DNA of 64,000 nucleotides, taken from positions 2,356,001-2,420,000 of the forward strand of contig NZ_CP108529.1 of NCBI RefSeq assembly GCF_036002945.1. Direction: 5' to 3'. The stretch comes from Streptomyces sp. NBC_01224. GTDB taxonomy: Bacteria; Actinomycetota; Actinomycetes; Streptomycetales; Streptomycetaceae. A program made the translations under genes and the position numbers. A model generated the notes under the pieces. That model was not told the DNA's origin. It ran no database searches and worked only from the letters and a program-made list of their open reading frames with translations. Shown here in pieces: positions 16,896-26,518 of the stretch (the stretch's first letter is position 1; every line of letters starts with the position of its first letter).

Positions 16896-18608
16896 ATGTC
16901 CTCTACCGTTCATACGATGAGAGCCGCATCGCCCACCGCCAGGAGAGCACGCCGACTCGGCTGGCCGCAGCGGGTCTTCTCCCAGGTTCTGCTGATGCAG
17001 CTGGCCATCGCCACCGGTGTCACCGTACTCGCCACCGGCCTCTTCCTGGCACCCCTCAGCGCACAGCTCGATGATCAGGCGATGCGCCGTGCACTCGCCA
17101 TCGCTCAGAGCACGGCGGCCCAGCCGCAGATCGCGCAGTCGCTGCTCTCCACGGCCCCGGCCCCCACCGGGCCCGTACAGACCGCGGCCGAGCGGATCAG
17201 ACGCGCCACCGGCGCCGAGTACATCGTCGTCATGGACCGGCGCGGGGTGCGCTGGTCGCACACCGATACCGACCAGATCGGCCAGGTCGTTTCCACCGAC
17301 CCGAGCGACGCGCTCGCCGGCCGGAACGTCATGGAGATCGACAGCGGCACGCTAGGCCGCTCGGCCCGCGGGAAGGTGCCTCTGCGCGACGGGACGGACC
17401 GCATCGTGGGCGCCGTCTCCGTCGGGATCGCGTACGACAGTGTCCGTGCCCGGCTCCTCGCGGCGATTCCCGGGCTGTTCGCCTACGCGGGCGGGGCGCT
17501 CGCTGTCGGGGCGTTGGCCGCCTATCTGATCTCCCGACGCCTCCAGCGGCAGACCCATGACCTCGCCTTCTCCGATATCTCCGCGCTGTTGACGGAGCGC
17601 GAGGCGATGCTTCACAGCATCCGGGAAGGGGTCGTGGCACTCGACCGGACCGGCCACATCCGGCTCCTGAACGACGAGGCGCAGCGGCTGCTCGGGCTCG
17701 GCCCCGATGCCGCGGGCCGCCCGCTCGACGCCGTGCTCGGCGAGGGGCGGACCGCCGATGTACTGGCCGGCCGGGTGGTCGGCGACGATCTGCTGACGGT
17801 GCAGGGCACCCGGGTCCTGCTCGCCAACCGGATGCCGACCGACGACGGCGGCGCCGTCGCCACCCTCCGCGACCGCACGGAACTCGAACATCTCGGCCGC
17901 GAACTCGACTCCACCCGAGGCCTGATCGACGCGCTGCGGGCCCAGGACCACGAGCACGCCAACCGGATGCACACCCTCCTGGGGCTGCTGGAGCTGGACA
18001 TGCACGAGGACGCCATGGAGTACGTCACCGAGGTCGTCGGCGTCCACCGGGCAACGGCCGAGCAGGTCACCGAGAAGGTGCACGACCCACTGCTGGCCGC
18101 GCTACTGGTCGGCAAGGCCACGGTCGCGGCGGAGCGCGGTGTCGCGCTCCGCATGGCCCCCGGGACCCTGCTCCCGGACCGGCTGGTGGACCCTCGCGGG
18201 CTGGTCACCGTCGTCGGCAATCTCGTGGACAACGCACTGGACGCGGCGGCCGGAGCGGACGGCGCACTGATCGAGGTGGGCCTGCACGCCGAGGGCCGTA
18301 CCGTGGTATTGCAAGTCCGCGACAGCGGCCCCGGGGTTCCGCCCGGGCAACGCGAATCGATCTTCACGGAGGGCTGGTCGACGAAGGAACTCCCGGCGCA
18401 CGGCAAGCGCGGGCTGGGCCTTGCACTGGTGCGGCGGCTGGCGGAACGGCAGGGTGGCGGAGTCACTGTCGACGGGGCCGCGGACGGTGGTGCCGAGTTC
18501 ACCGTCGTACTGCCGGAAGCCTTGGCCGTCCCGGAGATGACGGACCCTGAAATGACTGAACGGGAAATGACCGAACCGAAAACCGGCATCGCGGGAGAGG
18601 CTCAGTGA
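16896..18608 (+). CDS. CitA/DcuS-type sensor histidine kinase
   Basis: A 570-aa membrane kinase. TM1 is at about residues 28-50, an extracytoplasmic PAS-like (PDC) sensor at about 55-185, TM2 at about 192-214, a cytoplasmic PAS at about 235-320, and the kinase core thereafter (His in QDHEHANRMHT, N-box NLVDNALDAA, G-boxes DSGPGVPPG and GLGLALV). This family senses C4-dicarboxylates or citrate outside the cell. The ATG at 16896 follows GGAAAG by 8 nt. The C-terminus carries repeated EMT motifs. Its stop overlaps the response-regulator start (GTGA). Confidence 0.9.
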   Translation: MSSTVHTMRAASPTARRARRLGWPQRVFSQVLLMQLAIATGVTVLATGLFLAPLSAQLDDQAMRRALAIAQSTAAQPQIAQSLLSTAPAPTGPVQTAAERIRRATGAEYIVVMDRRGVRWSHTDTDQIGQVVSTDPSDALAGRNVMEIDSGTLGRSARGKVPLRDGTDRIVGAVSVGIAYDSVRARLLAAIPGLFAYAGGALAVGALAAYLISRRLQRQTHDLAFSDISALLTEREAMLHSIREGVVALDRTGHIRLLNDEAQRLLGLGPDAAGRPLDAVLGEGRTADVLAGRVVGDDLLTVQGTRVLLANRMPTDDGGAVATLRDRTELEHLGRELDSTRGLIDALRAQDHEHANRMHTLLGLLELDMHEDAMEYVTEVVGVHRATAEQVTEKVHDPLLAALLVGKATVAAERGVALRMAPGTLLPDRLVDPRGLVTVVGNLVDNALDAAAGADGALIEVGLHAEGRTVVLQVRDSGPGVPPGQRESIFTEGWSTKELPAHGKRGLGLALVRRLAERQGGGVTVDGAADGGAEFTVVLPEALAVPEMTDPEMTEREMTEPKTGIAGEAQ

Positions 18609-19288
18609 TCGAGGTCCTGGTCGTGGATGACGACATCCGGGTCGCGAAGGTCAATGCGGCCTATGTCTCCAGGGTGCCGGGATTCCGGGTGACCGCCCAG
18701 GCGCACTCCGCCGCCGAAGCCCTCGCCACGATCGAGGAACAGCGTGTGGACCTGGTCCTGCTGGACCACTACATGCCCGACCGCAACGGTCTGACGATGG
18801 TGCGTGAGCTGCGCCGGCTCGGTCACCACACCGACGTGATCATGGTGACGGCGGCGCGCGACGTCGCCACCGTCCAGGAGGCCATGCGACATGGCGCGCT
18901 GCAGTACCTGGTGAAGCCGTTCACCTACGCGGGGCTGCGTACCAAGCTGGAGGCGTACGCGACTCTGCGCCACGCCCTCGAAGGCGGCGGCGAGGCGGAG
19001 CAGGGTGAGGTGGACCGGCTCTTCGGCGCCCTGTGGGCGGCGGGCGAACCCGACCTGCCCAAGGGCCACTCACCGACCACGGCGGAGCTGGTCAAACAAG
19101 CACTTCGGAGCGCCGAAGGGCCGCTCTCCGCACAGGAGATCGCGGAGAGCGCCGGGATGAGCCGGCAGACCGCCCAGCGCTATCTGAAGCTGCTGGAAAG
19201 GACCGGCAGAGTGCGGCTGACGCTGCGGTACGGCGAGACGGGCCGCCCGGAACACCGCTACACATGGTCCACCGGCGGGCAGGCCTGA
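18605..19288 (+). CDS. CitB/DcuR-type response regulator
   Basis: A 227-aa protein. The receiver domain has Asp8-Asp10, the phospho-acceptor Asp54 (LLDHYMPD), Thr82 and Lys104. The C-terminal helix-turn-helix is AQEIAESAGMSRQTAQRYL. It is translationally coupled to the kinase through GTGA. The closest target is probably the convergent ActP-like symporter operon or genes for organic-acid use. Its stop is 31 bp from the stop of the symporter gene. Confidence 0.92.
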   Translation: MIEVLVVDDDIRVAKVNAAYVSRVPGFRVTAQAHSAAEALATIEEQRVDLVLLDHYMPDRNGLTMVRELRRLGHHTDVIMVTAARDVATVQEAMRHGALQYLVKPFTYAGLRTKLEAYATLRHALEGGGEAEQGEVDRLFGALWAAGEPDLPKGHSPTTAELVKQALRSAEGPLSAQEIAESAGMSRQTAQRYLKLLERTGRVRLTLRYGETGRPEHRYTWSTGGQA

Positions 19289-19319
19289 CAGATCCGGTCC
19301 GTACGGTGCACACGCGCGG

Positions 19320-20912
19320 CTACACCGCCCCTGCCCCGGTCAGCGCACGGACCTCGGTCTCCGCATGTTTGGCGGCGTCGGGCGGCTCGGTGGACGTGAC
19401 CGTTCCGATCCAGCCGGCCAGGAAACCCAGCGGGATGGAGACGAGGCCGGGGTTCTCCAGGGGGAAGAGCTGGAAGTCGGCGCCGGGAAAGAGCGAGGTG
19501 GGGCTGCCGGAGACGACCGGGGAGAGCAGCACGAGCAGCACGGCGGGGATCAGCCCGCCGTAGACCGACCAGACCGCTCCCCGGGTGGTGAAGTTCCGCC
19601 AGAGCAGGGAGTACAGCAGCACGGGGAGATTGGCCGAAGCGGCGACGGCGAAGGCGAGCCCCACCAGGAACGCCACATTCAGGTCCTGGGCGACCAGACC
19701 GAGCCCGATGGCGGCAACCCCGATCCCCGCTGCGGCGACCCGGGCCACGGTGACCTCGCTGTACTGCTTGGAGCCAGGACGCCTGAGCGAGGCATAGAGG
19801 TCATGGGCCACAGAGGCGGACGAGGCGAGGGTGACCCCCGCGACGACGGCAAGGATGGTCGCGAAGGCGACGGCGGCGACCACGGCGAACAGAATCGTTC
19901 CCCCGGTGGATCCTTCGCCACCGCCGAGGACCAGGGCCAGCAGCGGAACCGCTGTGTTCCCCGCGGGATTCGACGCTCGTACCTCCGCCGAGCCGACCAG
20001 TGCCGCCGCCCCGAATCCAAGCACGATCGTCATCAGGTAGAAGCTGCCGATGAGCCCGATGGACCAGACGACCGAACGGCGGGCCGCACGGGCGGTGGGC
20101 ACGGTGTAGAACCTCGACAGGATGTGCGGCAGCCCCGCCGTACCGAGTACCAGGGCCAGGCCCAGGCTGATGAAGTCGATGCGTGCCGTCCAGTATCCGC
20201 CGTACCGGAGGCCGGGCGAGAGGAACCGTCTCCCATGCCCGCTCCGTTCGGCGGCGGAGTTGAGCAGGGCATTGAAGTTGCCATGGAAGTGGACCAGGAC
20301 GAGCACGGCGAGCACGACCGCTCCCGCCATCAGCAGAACGGCCTTGACGATCTGGATCCAGGTGGTGGCGCGCATCCCTCCGAGCGATACGTAGATCACC
20401 ATGAGCGCCCCGACACCGATGACGGTCCAGGAGCGGGCGGCGCTGCTCGTACCGCCGAGAAGCAGGGCGACCAGGCTGCCCGCACCCACCATCTGCGCGA
20501 CGAGATAGAGCACGGAGACGGTGACGGACGAGGTGCCCGCGGCGATCCGGACCGGGCGCTCCGCCATCCTCGCCGCCACCACATCGGCGAGCGTGAACCG
20601 GCCGCAGTTGCGGACCAGTTCGGCGACCAGGAGCAGGACGACGAGCCAGGCGACGAGGAACCCGACCGAGTAGAGCATGCCGTCGTAGCCGAAGAGGGCG
20701 ATCAGACCGGAGATCCCGAGGAAGGACGCGGCCGACATGTAGTCGCCGGCGATGGCGAAACCGTTCTCCATGGGGGAGAACAGTCGGCCGCCCGCATAGA
20801 ACTCCTCTGCCGAGCCGTGCCGGTTACGACTCACCCAGGTGGTGATGGCAAACGTCACTGCGATGAAGGCGCTGAACAACAGGAGCGCCAAGGTCTGGTG
20901 GTTCCCGTTCAA
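19320..20912 (-). CDS. Sodium:solute symporter, ActP-like monocarboxylate permease
   Basis: A 530-aa SSS-family protein with about 13 hydrophobic helices. Typical motifs are GGRLFSPMENGFAIAGDYMSA in TM2 and the TLASSASVAHDLYAS segment. ActP/MctC members take up acetate, propionate or pyruvate with sodium or protons. The start is TTG overlapping the DUF485 stop (TTGA), preceded by GGGGAT. It is adjacent and convergent to the CitA/CitB-type system, which makes a short organic acid the likely cargo; the exact substrate is not visible. Confidence 0.88.
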   Translation of the reverse strand: MNGNHQTLALLLFSAFIAVTFAITTWVSRNRHGSAEEFYAGGRLFSPMENGFAIAGDYMSAASFLGISGLIALFGYDGMLYSVGFLVAWLVVLLLVAELVRNCGRFTLADVVAARMAERPVRIAAGTSSVTVSVLYLVAQMVGAGSLVALLLGGTSSAARSWTVIGVGALMVIYVSLGGMRATTWIQIVKAVLLMAGAVVLAVLVLVHFHGNFNALLNSAAERSGHGRRFLSPGLRYGGYWTARIDFISLGLALVLGTAGLPHILSRFYTVPTARAARRSVVWSIGLIGSFYLMTIVLGFGAAALVGSAEVRASNPAGNTAVPLLALVLGGGEGSTGGTILFAVVAAVAFATILAVVAGVTLASSASVAHDLYASLRRPGSKQYSEVTVARVAAAGIGVAAIGLGLVAQDLNVAFLVGLAFAVAASANLPVLLYSLLWRNFTTRGAVWSVYGGLIPAVLLVLLSPVVSGSPTSLFPGADFQLFPLENPGLVSIPLGFLAGWIGTVTSTEPPDAAKHAETEVRALTGAGAV

Positions 20913-21385
20913 CGCCCGATCCCCCGCGTCATCTCCTGTGTCTCCCAGCGCAGATCGAGTGCGGCCCGGTCCCTGCGCAGTCGTGCGTGACGTGCGTACG
21001 CCCCGGTGAGAAGGAACGTCGTGAGGAACTGTCCGAGCCCCGCGACCATCGCGACATTGACCGCTCCGGCCACCGGACGGGCCATCAGCCCGGGTGCGGT
21101 GACCGCCGCGACGACATAGGCGAGATACCAGACGAGGAAGGCGAGGGTGGCGGGGATGACGAACCGCCGGTACCGACGGCGCACTTCCTGGAAGGCCTCG
21201 CTGCGCTGGACTTCCAGATAGATGTCGGCCGCACTGTGGCCGCGCTGCGGGTCAGCGGGCCCGGGTGGTCCGGCGGGAGCGAAGCTCCCCGCACCGTCCA
21301 GCTCGCCCCATCCGGAGGCCAGCACGTCGTCCCACGGGTCGTCGAGTCGCATCGCTGCGGCCTCGTGCCCTGCTTCCTTCTCCAC
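20909..21385 (-). CDS. DUF485 membrane protein, ActP partner
   Basis: A 158-aa protein with a hydrophilic N-terminal half and two transmembrane helices (about 85-110 and 120-145). The DUF485 core begins with SEAFQEVRRRYRRFVIPAT. DUF485 proteins are encoded next to ActP-type symporters and are thought to be accessory subunits. I chose the GTG at 21383-21385 because GGGGAG lies 7 nt upstream; the ORF is open further upstream without a ribosome-binding site. Coupled to the symporter by a 4-bp overlap. Confidence 0.85.
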   Translation of the reverse strand: MEKEAGHEAAAMRLDDPWDDVLASGWGELDGAGSFAPAGPPGPADPQRGHSAADIYLEVQRSEAFQEVRRRYRRFVIPATLAFLVWYLAYVVAAVTAPGLMARPVAGAVNVAMVAGLGQFLTTFLLTGAYARHARLRRDRAALDLRWETQEMTRGIGR

Positions 21386-21482
21386 CGAACAACTCCCCTT
21401 GTCCACGGACCACTTCGGCCGCATATCCAAGAATGGGCAGATCGGGAAGATCCCGGGCATTCATTCGCCGGTCTTCACCACT

Positions 21483-22160
21483 TCAGGTGAAGGTTGACCC
21501 GGGCGGCTGTGCGAGGCCCCGAACGTACGCATAGCGAACGGCCTGTGCCCGGTCGCGTACCCCGGCCTTGGCGAAGAGGTTGTTGATGTGGCTTTTCACG
21601 GTGGCCTGCGAAATGTGCAGCCTGCGGGCGATCTCCAGGTTGGACAGACCCTCCGCGATCAGAACCAGCACTTCCAGCTCACGTGGTGTCAGACCGTCGG
21701 GCAGTTGGGGATCGGGGGCCGAACCGGGCGGCGGGGGCTGCGTGGTGACGCGCTCCAGCAGACGGCGCTGCACGGAAGGCGAGAGCCCGGCCTCGCCCGA
21801 CAGCACAGCCTGGATGGCCCGCACGATCTCATCGCCCCCGGCGTCCTTGGTGAGATAGCCCCGGGCTCCCGCCTGCAACGCGGGGAAGAGCGAGTCGTCA
21901 TCCGCGAATGTCGTGAGCACCACCACCTGGGTTCCCGGATACTCCTTGCGGATCCGCCGTGTTGCCTCCGCCCCGTCGCAACGGGGCATCCGCAGATCCA
22001 TCAGAACCACGTCGGGGGCCAGCTCGGCCACGAGCGCGACGGCCTCTTCACCGTCCTTCGCCGAACCGACCACCTCGATTCCGGGCAGCATCCCCAACAG
22101 CATCACGATTCCTTCGCGCACCACCGACTGGTCATCGGCGACCACGACCCGCGCGTTCAC
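21483..22160 (-). CDS. NarL/LuxR-family response regulator
   Basis: A 225-aa protein. The receiver domain has Asp9-Asp10, phospho-acceptor Asp55 (LMDLRMPR), Thr83 and Lys105. The LuxR-type DNA-binding domain is at about 152-218 (LTPRELEVLVLIAEGLSNLEIARRL in part). It is the partner of the kinase just upstream; its GTG start overlaps the kinase stop (GTGA). Targets cannot be read from sequence; the ActP/DUF485 pair lies immediately downstream in the same direction, 97 bp away, and could be read through or regulated. Confidence 0.92.
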   Translation of the reverse strand: MNARVVVADDQSVVREGIVMLLGMLPGIEVVGSAKDGEEAVALVAELAPDVVLMDLRMPRCDGAEATRRIRKEYPGTQVVVLTTFADDDSLFPALQAGARGYLTKDAGGDEIVRAIQAVLSGEAGLSPSVQRRLLERVTTQPPPPGSAPDPQLPDGLTPRELEVLVLIAEGLSNLEIARRLHISQATVKSHINNLFAKAGVRDRAQAVRYAYVRGLAQPPGSTFT

Positions 22161-23320
22161 GCGGGCACCCGCAGACTCACCACGAAACCCTCCTCCCCGG
22201 GACCGGCCTCCAGCGTCCCGCCCATCAGCTCGGCCCGCTCCCGCATCCCCAGCAGACCGTATCCGGAGCCACTGACGGCGAGTTCCTCCTCGTGTCCGTG
22301 CCCGCCCGAGTCCCGGACCTCCAAGGCGATTTCGTCCGGCAGATACTCCAGCCGTACGAGGACCCTGGCCCCCGGTGCGTGCTTGCGCACATTGGTCAAG
22401 GCCTCCTGCGCCACCCGCCGGACCGTCTGCGACGCCTCAGCGGTCAGCGTCCGCTGTTCCCCCGACACGCTGACCTCGGCAGGCTCCGCGGCCACCAGCT
22501 GCCGCAGGAAATCCTCCACCGGGGACACCTCCCCCCGGAGCGCCGATAGAGCCTGCCGGGTCTCCGCAAGCCCCTCCCGCGCCATGGAGCGTGCCGCCAC
22601 CACCCGCTCGAGTACCCGGTCCCGGAACTCCCCCGCGGGCTCCCGCTCGATCAGCAGTCGCGCCGCCTCCAGATGTACCAGCTGCGCCGAGAGGCTGTGA
22701 GCGAGCACATCGTGGATCTCCCGGGCGATCCTGGCCCGCTCGTCCAGGGCAGCCGTCTCGGCCTCGGCCGCACGGGCCGCCCGCTCCTGCGCGAGAAGTC
22801 TCTGGGCGCTGCCGCGGGCCTCGGCATCCAGTCTGATCACGTAGCCCGCCAGGGAGAGGCCCGCTGTGGTCATGGCCATGGTCAGCCAGCCGTCAGTGTT
22901 GACGGCGGCGTATGCGCCGAGTGCGACGGCCGTGGTCGGGAGACCTGCCGCGAGCGGCAACCTCTCCAGCGCGGCGACCGCGCAACCGCACCACAGGATC
23001 ACAGCGGGCACACCGGCGCCGGTCTGTCGCGCAACGAGTGCCGCCACCATCAGCAACGCCAGAAGTCCCAGCGACGGCCACAGCCGGTGTTCCAGGCTGG
23101 TCCGGAAGAACGCCCACGCGGCAACCGCACAGCCCAGAACGCCCACCAGCCCGAGCGCGACTTCCCAGGGCCCGAACCGCCCGCCGGTGAATGTGCCCCA
23201 GAACATGGCGGTGAGCAGACCCAGTCGGATGGACCAGGCGATCGCCGCCCGTGGGCGGGCGCGGCTCACCCGCGAGAGGGCTTCCCTGGACGGCCAACTC
23301 GTCCAGATCGTGCGAGTCAC
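22157..23320 (-). CDS. NarL-type sensor histidine kinase (HisKA_3)
   Basis: A 387-aa kinase with four to five N-terminal membrane helices (about 25-155), a short coiled coil, and a HisKA_3 dimerisation domain with the phospho-histidine in REIHDVLAHSLS, followed by HATPase_c (NVRKHAPGA, GYGLLGMRERAELMGG). No large extracellular sensor is present, so the signal is probably read within the membrane. The GTG start (23318-23320) overlaps the stop of the upstream membrane-protein gene. The operon is membrane protein, kinase, regulator. Confidence 0.9.
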   Translation of the reverse strand: MTRTIWTSWPSREALSRVSRARPRAAIAWSIRLGLLTAMFWGTFTGGRFGPWEVALGLVGVLGCAVAAWAFFRTSLEHRLWPSLGLLALLMVAALVARQTGAGVPAVILWCGCAVAALERLPLAAGLPTTAVALGAYAAVNTDGWLTMAMTTAGLSLAGYVIRLDAEARGSAQRLLAQERAARAAEAETAALDERARIAREIHDVLAHSLSAQLVHLEAARLLIEREPAGEFRDRVLERVVAARSMAREGLAETRQALSALRGEVSPVEDFLRQLVAAEPAEVSVSGEQRTLTAEASQTVRRVAQEALTNVRKHAPGARVLVRLEYLPDEIALEVRDSGGHGHEEELAVSGSGYGLLGMRERAELMGGTLEAGPGEEGFVVSLRVPA

Positions 23321-23835
23321 ACGCGGTCCTTCCACGCCGGCTGCGACGACATCCCGTCGGCAGAGCCACCGTACGCCGGACGCATCTGCGCGGCCCGCCA
23401 CATCAGCACACCACTGCGCACCGCCAACGTGACCGCGAGAGCCGACAGCAGTGCGGCGCTGCCCTGATGTATACCCATCAGCGCGGCAGCCCCGTAGAGG
23501 GCCGCCCGCAGCGCCAGTCCCCCTGTCCAGACGAAGACGGTGGCCTTGGTGCCCTTGCTCCACAGCGAGCCGTCCGCCTCGCGCCACAGCCGAGAGGTCC
23601 AGCCCCAGCCGGCGCCGGTCACCAGCCCCACCGCCAGCTCTGCGCCCAGGACCGCCACGGAGAGCGCCTCGTGACGCGGATCCACCAGCCCGGGCTCGCG
23701 CAGCGACATGACGAGGAGAATGCCCGGCAGGATCCACCAGCGCTTGTCGTCGGAGATCCGCCCTGCCGAGCACTGGCGGACCACGACAACAGCGATGACG
23801 GCGACGATCACCAGGACATTGACAAGCCCCGACAT
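23317..23835 (-). CDS. DUF1453 (CcdC-like) membrane protein
   Basis: A 172-aa protein with four predicted membrane helices (about 3-20, 58-76, 98-118, 126-142). It is the first gene of the operon with the kinase and response regulator and is coupled to the kinase by GTGA. DUF1453/CcdC-like proteins have no proven role. Constant linkage to a kinase lacking its own sensor domain suggests it helps sensing, which is inference. Confidence 0.65.
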   Translation of the reverse strand: MSGLVNVLVIVAVIAVVVVRQCSAGRISDDKRWWILPGILLVMSLREPGLVDPRHEALSVAVLGAELAVGLVTGAGWGWTSRLWREADGSLWSKGTKATVFVWTGGLALRAALYGAAALMGIHQGSAALLSALAVTLAVRSGVLMWRAAQMRPAYGGSADGMSSQPAWKDRV

Positions 23836-23927
23836 GGCTGCCTCCGAGATGCGGGAAGGTTGAACGCCTTCGACGCTACGGAAACGATCAGGTCAAGGGA
23901 TCGGCTCAGGGGTTGATCCTGGGTGGA

Positions 23928-23961
23928 GTCGCCGTCTCCACCCAGGGGTGGAGACGGCGAC
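23928..23961 (-). terminator. Terminator of parE
   Basis: A perfect 16-bp inverted repeat, GTCGCCGTCTCCACCC / GGGTGGAGACGGCGAC, separated by 2 nt (so the top base pairs open as a loop), starting 2 bp after the parE stop. An alternative shorter stem (GGGTGGAG with CTCCACCC) overlaps it at 23921-23943. Confidence 0.85.
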
Positions 23962-23963
23962 GC

Positions 23964-26084
23964 TCAGGCGTCGATGCGTGAGCGGTCCAAGGTGGCGGCC
24001 GAGCTGGTGATGAACTCCTTGCGCGGCGCCACCTCATTGCCCATCAGCAGATCGAAGACCTGCTCGGACGATTCCAGGTCGCCGATGTTGATCCGCCGCA
24101 GTGTGCGGTACCGAGGGTCCATCGTGGTCTCCGCCAGCTGGTCGGCGTCCATCTCGCCCAGACCCTTGTAGCGCTGGATCGAGTCCTTGTACCGGATGTT
24201 CTTCCGCTGCAATTCCAGCAGCCGCTGACGCAGCTCGCCGTCGGAGTACGTGTAGATGTACTTGTCCTGGCCCTTCTTGGGCTGAACAAGCTCGATCCGG
24301 TGCAGCGGGGGCACAGCGGCGAAGACCCGACCTGCCTCGACCATGGGCCGCATGTAGCGCTGGAACAGCGTCAGCAGCAGAATGCGGATGTGCGCGCCGT
24401 CGACATCGGCGTCCACCAACAGGACGATCTTCCCGTAGCGAGCGGCGTCGATGTCGAAGGTCCGCCCCGACCCGGCTCCTATGACCTGGATGATCGCACC
24501 GCATTCGGCGTTCTTCAGCATGTCCGAGACCGACGCCTTCTGGACATTGAGGATCTTGCCCCGGATCGGCAGCAGTGCCTGGAACTCGCTGTTCCGGGCG
24601 AGCTTGGCCGTACCGAGCGCGGAGTCGCCCTCGACGATGAAGAGCTCGCTGCGGTCCACGTCGTCGCTGCGGCAGTCGGCGAGCTTCGCCGGCAGCGAGG
24701 AGGACTCCAGCGCTGTCTTGCGGCGCTGTGCGTCCTTGTGCTGGCGGGCCGCGATGCGGGTGCGCGCGGCCGCCACGGCCTTGTCCAGGACCGCCCTGGC
24801 CTGGGCCTTGGCATCGCGCTTCGTCGAGGTCAGGAACGCCTTGAGTTCCTTGGCCACGACGTTGGCGACGATCCGGTTGGCCGCCGAGGTGCCGAGCACC
24901 TCCTTGGTCTGGCCCTCGAACTGCGGCTCCGCCAGTCTCACGGTGACGACCGCGGTGAGACCCTCCAGTGCGTCGTCCTTGACGATGTCGTCCTCGGCGA
25001 CGCGGAGCATCTTGGCGGAGCGCAGCGCCTCGTTCACCGTCTTGGTCACGGAGCGTTCAAATCCGGTCACATGGGTGCCACCCTTGGGGGTGGCGATGAT
25101 GTTGACGAAGGACTTGAGGTTGGTGTCGTATCCGGTGCCCCAGCGCAGGGCGATGTCGACAGCGAGTTCACGGGTGACCTCGGTCGCCGTCATGTGTCCG
25201 CGCTCGTCCAGGACCGGCACGGTCTCCTTGAACGTGCCCTGACCGGTCAGGCGCAGGACGTCGCAGACCGCCTTGTCCTGGGCGAGGTACTCGCAGAATT
25301 CACTGATTCCGCCGTCGAAGCGGAAAGTCTCCTCGGTCTTGCCCTCGCCGTCGAGAGCACGCTCGTCACGGACGACGATCGTGAGGCCGGGGACGAGGAA
25401 GGCCGTCTGCCGCGCCCGCTGGTGGAGCGTCTCCAGGTTGAGTTTGGCGTCCTTGAGGAAGATCTGCCGGTCCGCCCAGTAACGCACCCTGGTGCCGGTG
25501 CGCGCCTTCGGCACCCGCTTGCCCTTGAGCAGGCCGTTGGCCGGGTCGAACGGGCTGTCAGGCCCCTGCTCGGTGAAGATCCCCGGGACTCCGCGCCGGA
25601 AGCTGATCGAGTGGGTCGCGCTGTTGCGGTCGACCTCGACGTCCAGCCGGGCGGAGAGCGCGTTGACCACGGAGGCGCCGACGCCGTGCAGACCGCCCGA
25701 CGCGGCGTACGAGCCGCCGCCGAACTTTCCACCGGCGTGCAGCTTGGTCAGCACGACTTCGACGCCGGACAGGCCCGTCTTGGGCTCGACGTCGACGGGG
25801 ATGCCGCGACCGTTGTCCCGGACCTCCACGGAATTGTCCTCGTGGAGGATGACCTCGATGTGATCGCAGTAGCCACCAAGAGCCTCGTCGACCGAGTTGT
25901 CGATGATCTCCCAGAGGCAGTGCATGAGACCGCGGCTGTCGGTGGACCCGATGTACATCCCGGGACGCTTGCGAACCGCTTCGAGCCCCTCGAGTACGAG
26001 CAGGTGCCGCGCGGTGTAGTTGGAACCGTCTCGGTCTGCTCCGGTCAGCAGCGCAGTGGACGGCACGGACGTATCGGCGGTCAC
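23964..26084 (-). CDS. parE: DNA topoisomerase IV / gyrase-like subunit B
   Basis: A 706-aa type IIA topoisomerase B subunit. It has a GHKL ATPase domain (EIIDNSVDEAL, DNGRGIPV, GGLHGVGASVVNAL), the transducer domain, and a TOPRIM domain with FIVEGDSA, PIRGKILN and DVDGAHI. It pairs with ParC (9528-11978). The length and the GHKL-TOPRIM order are normal; the insert seen in some gyrases is absent. It is divergent from the small zinc-ribbon-like gene. A near-palindrome, ACGTGA-ACA-TCACGT, lies in its upstream region. Confidence 0.93.
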   Translation of the reverse strand: MTADTSVPSTALLTGADRDGSNYTARHLLVLEGLEAVRKRPGMYIGSTDSRGLMHCLWEIIDNSVDEALGGYCDHIEVILHEDNSVEVRDNGRGIPVDVEPKTGLSGVEVVLTKLHAGGKFGGGSYAASGGLHGVGASVVNALSARLDVEVDRNSATHSISFRRGVPGIFTEQGPDSPFDPANGLLKGKRVPKARTGTRVRYWADRQIFLKDAKLNLETLHQRARQTAFLVPGLTIVVRDERALDGEGKTEETFRFDGGISEFCEYLAQDKAVCDVLRLTGQGTFKETVPVLDERGHMTATEVTRELAVDIALRWGTGYDTNLKSFVNIIATPKGGTHVTGFERSVTKTVNEALRSAKMLRVAEDDIVKDDALEGLTAVVTVRLAEPQFEGQTKEVLGTSAANRIVANVVAKELKAFLTSTKRDAKAQARAVLDKAVAAARTRIAARQHKDAQRRKTALESSSLPAKLADCRSDDVDRSELFIVEGDSALGTAKLARNSEFQALLPIRGKILNVQKASVSDMLKNAECGAIIQVIGAGSGRTFDIDAARYGKIVLLVDADVDGAHIRILLLTLFQRYMRPMVEAGRVFAAVPPLHRIELVQPKKGQDKYIYTYSDGELRQRLLELQRKNIRYKDSIQRYKGLGEMDADQLAETTMDPRYRTLRRINIGDLESSEQVFDLLMGNEVAPRKEFITSSAATLDRSRIDA

Positions 26085-26518
26085 GCGGTTCGCTCCTCGC
26101 TGAATTTCATTTGAGGCCCAGTCGGTAACGGGCTCGGCTTCGGTCGCCGCTGAGAGGGTACCGAGGCCTGGTAGAGCGGATGTAACGCCACCCTCCGAGA
26201 ACCCTCACACTAGTCCAGCCTCGCATACACGTTCGATCCCTCGTATGAGTGACGTGAACATCACGTTCCCTTCCAGGCATGAACCATTTAGGCTCCGGGC
26301 ACGTCCTCATGAACAAACCGGCAAGCCAGCCGGGAGGATCCACCAAGACAAGCAACGCGAAACCGTAGCGCTACGCAATACGGCACATTCGCCGCGAACC
26401 GGCAACAGACAGCCATCTTGAGAAGAAGTTTCGAAGAAAAGCCACGAGCGGGAACGTTTTCGGCCTGGTTGGATGTTGACCCTGGTACGACAGCTCGTCG
26501 AGCTAGAGAAGAGGCGAC
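26085..26518. promoter_or_regulatory. Long divergent promoter region of parE and the DUF7455 gene
   Basis: A 434-bp intergenic stretch without a credible gene. It contains ACGTGA-ACA-TCACGT (26252-26266), a 6-bp-arm inverted repeat that could be a regulator site for parE, and TTGACC (26476-26481), a possible -35 for the plus-strand gene with no clear -10 at normal spacing. The region is AT-richer than the coding flanks. Nothing resembling a tRNA or known riboswitch was seen. Confidence 0.45.

Noticed and set aside
24300..26114. 604-aa plus-strand open frame opposite parE
   Set aside because: Antisense of the well-conserved ParE; no motif, no ribosome-binding site.
26085..26518. Search for tRNA or other structural RNA genes in the long intergenic regions
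   Set aside because: No cloverleaf with TTCGAATC-type T-loop and matching acceptor stem was found there or elsewhere in the window.
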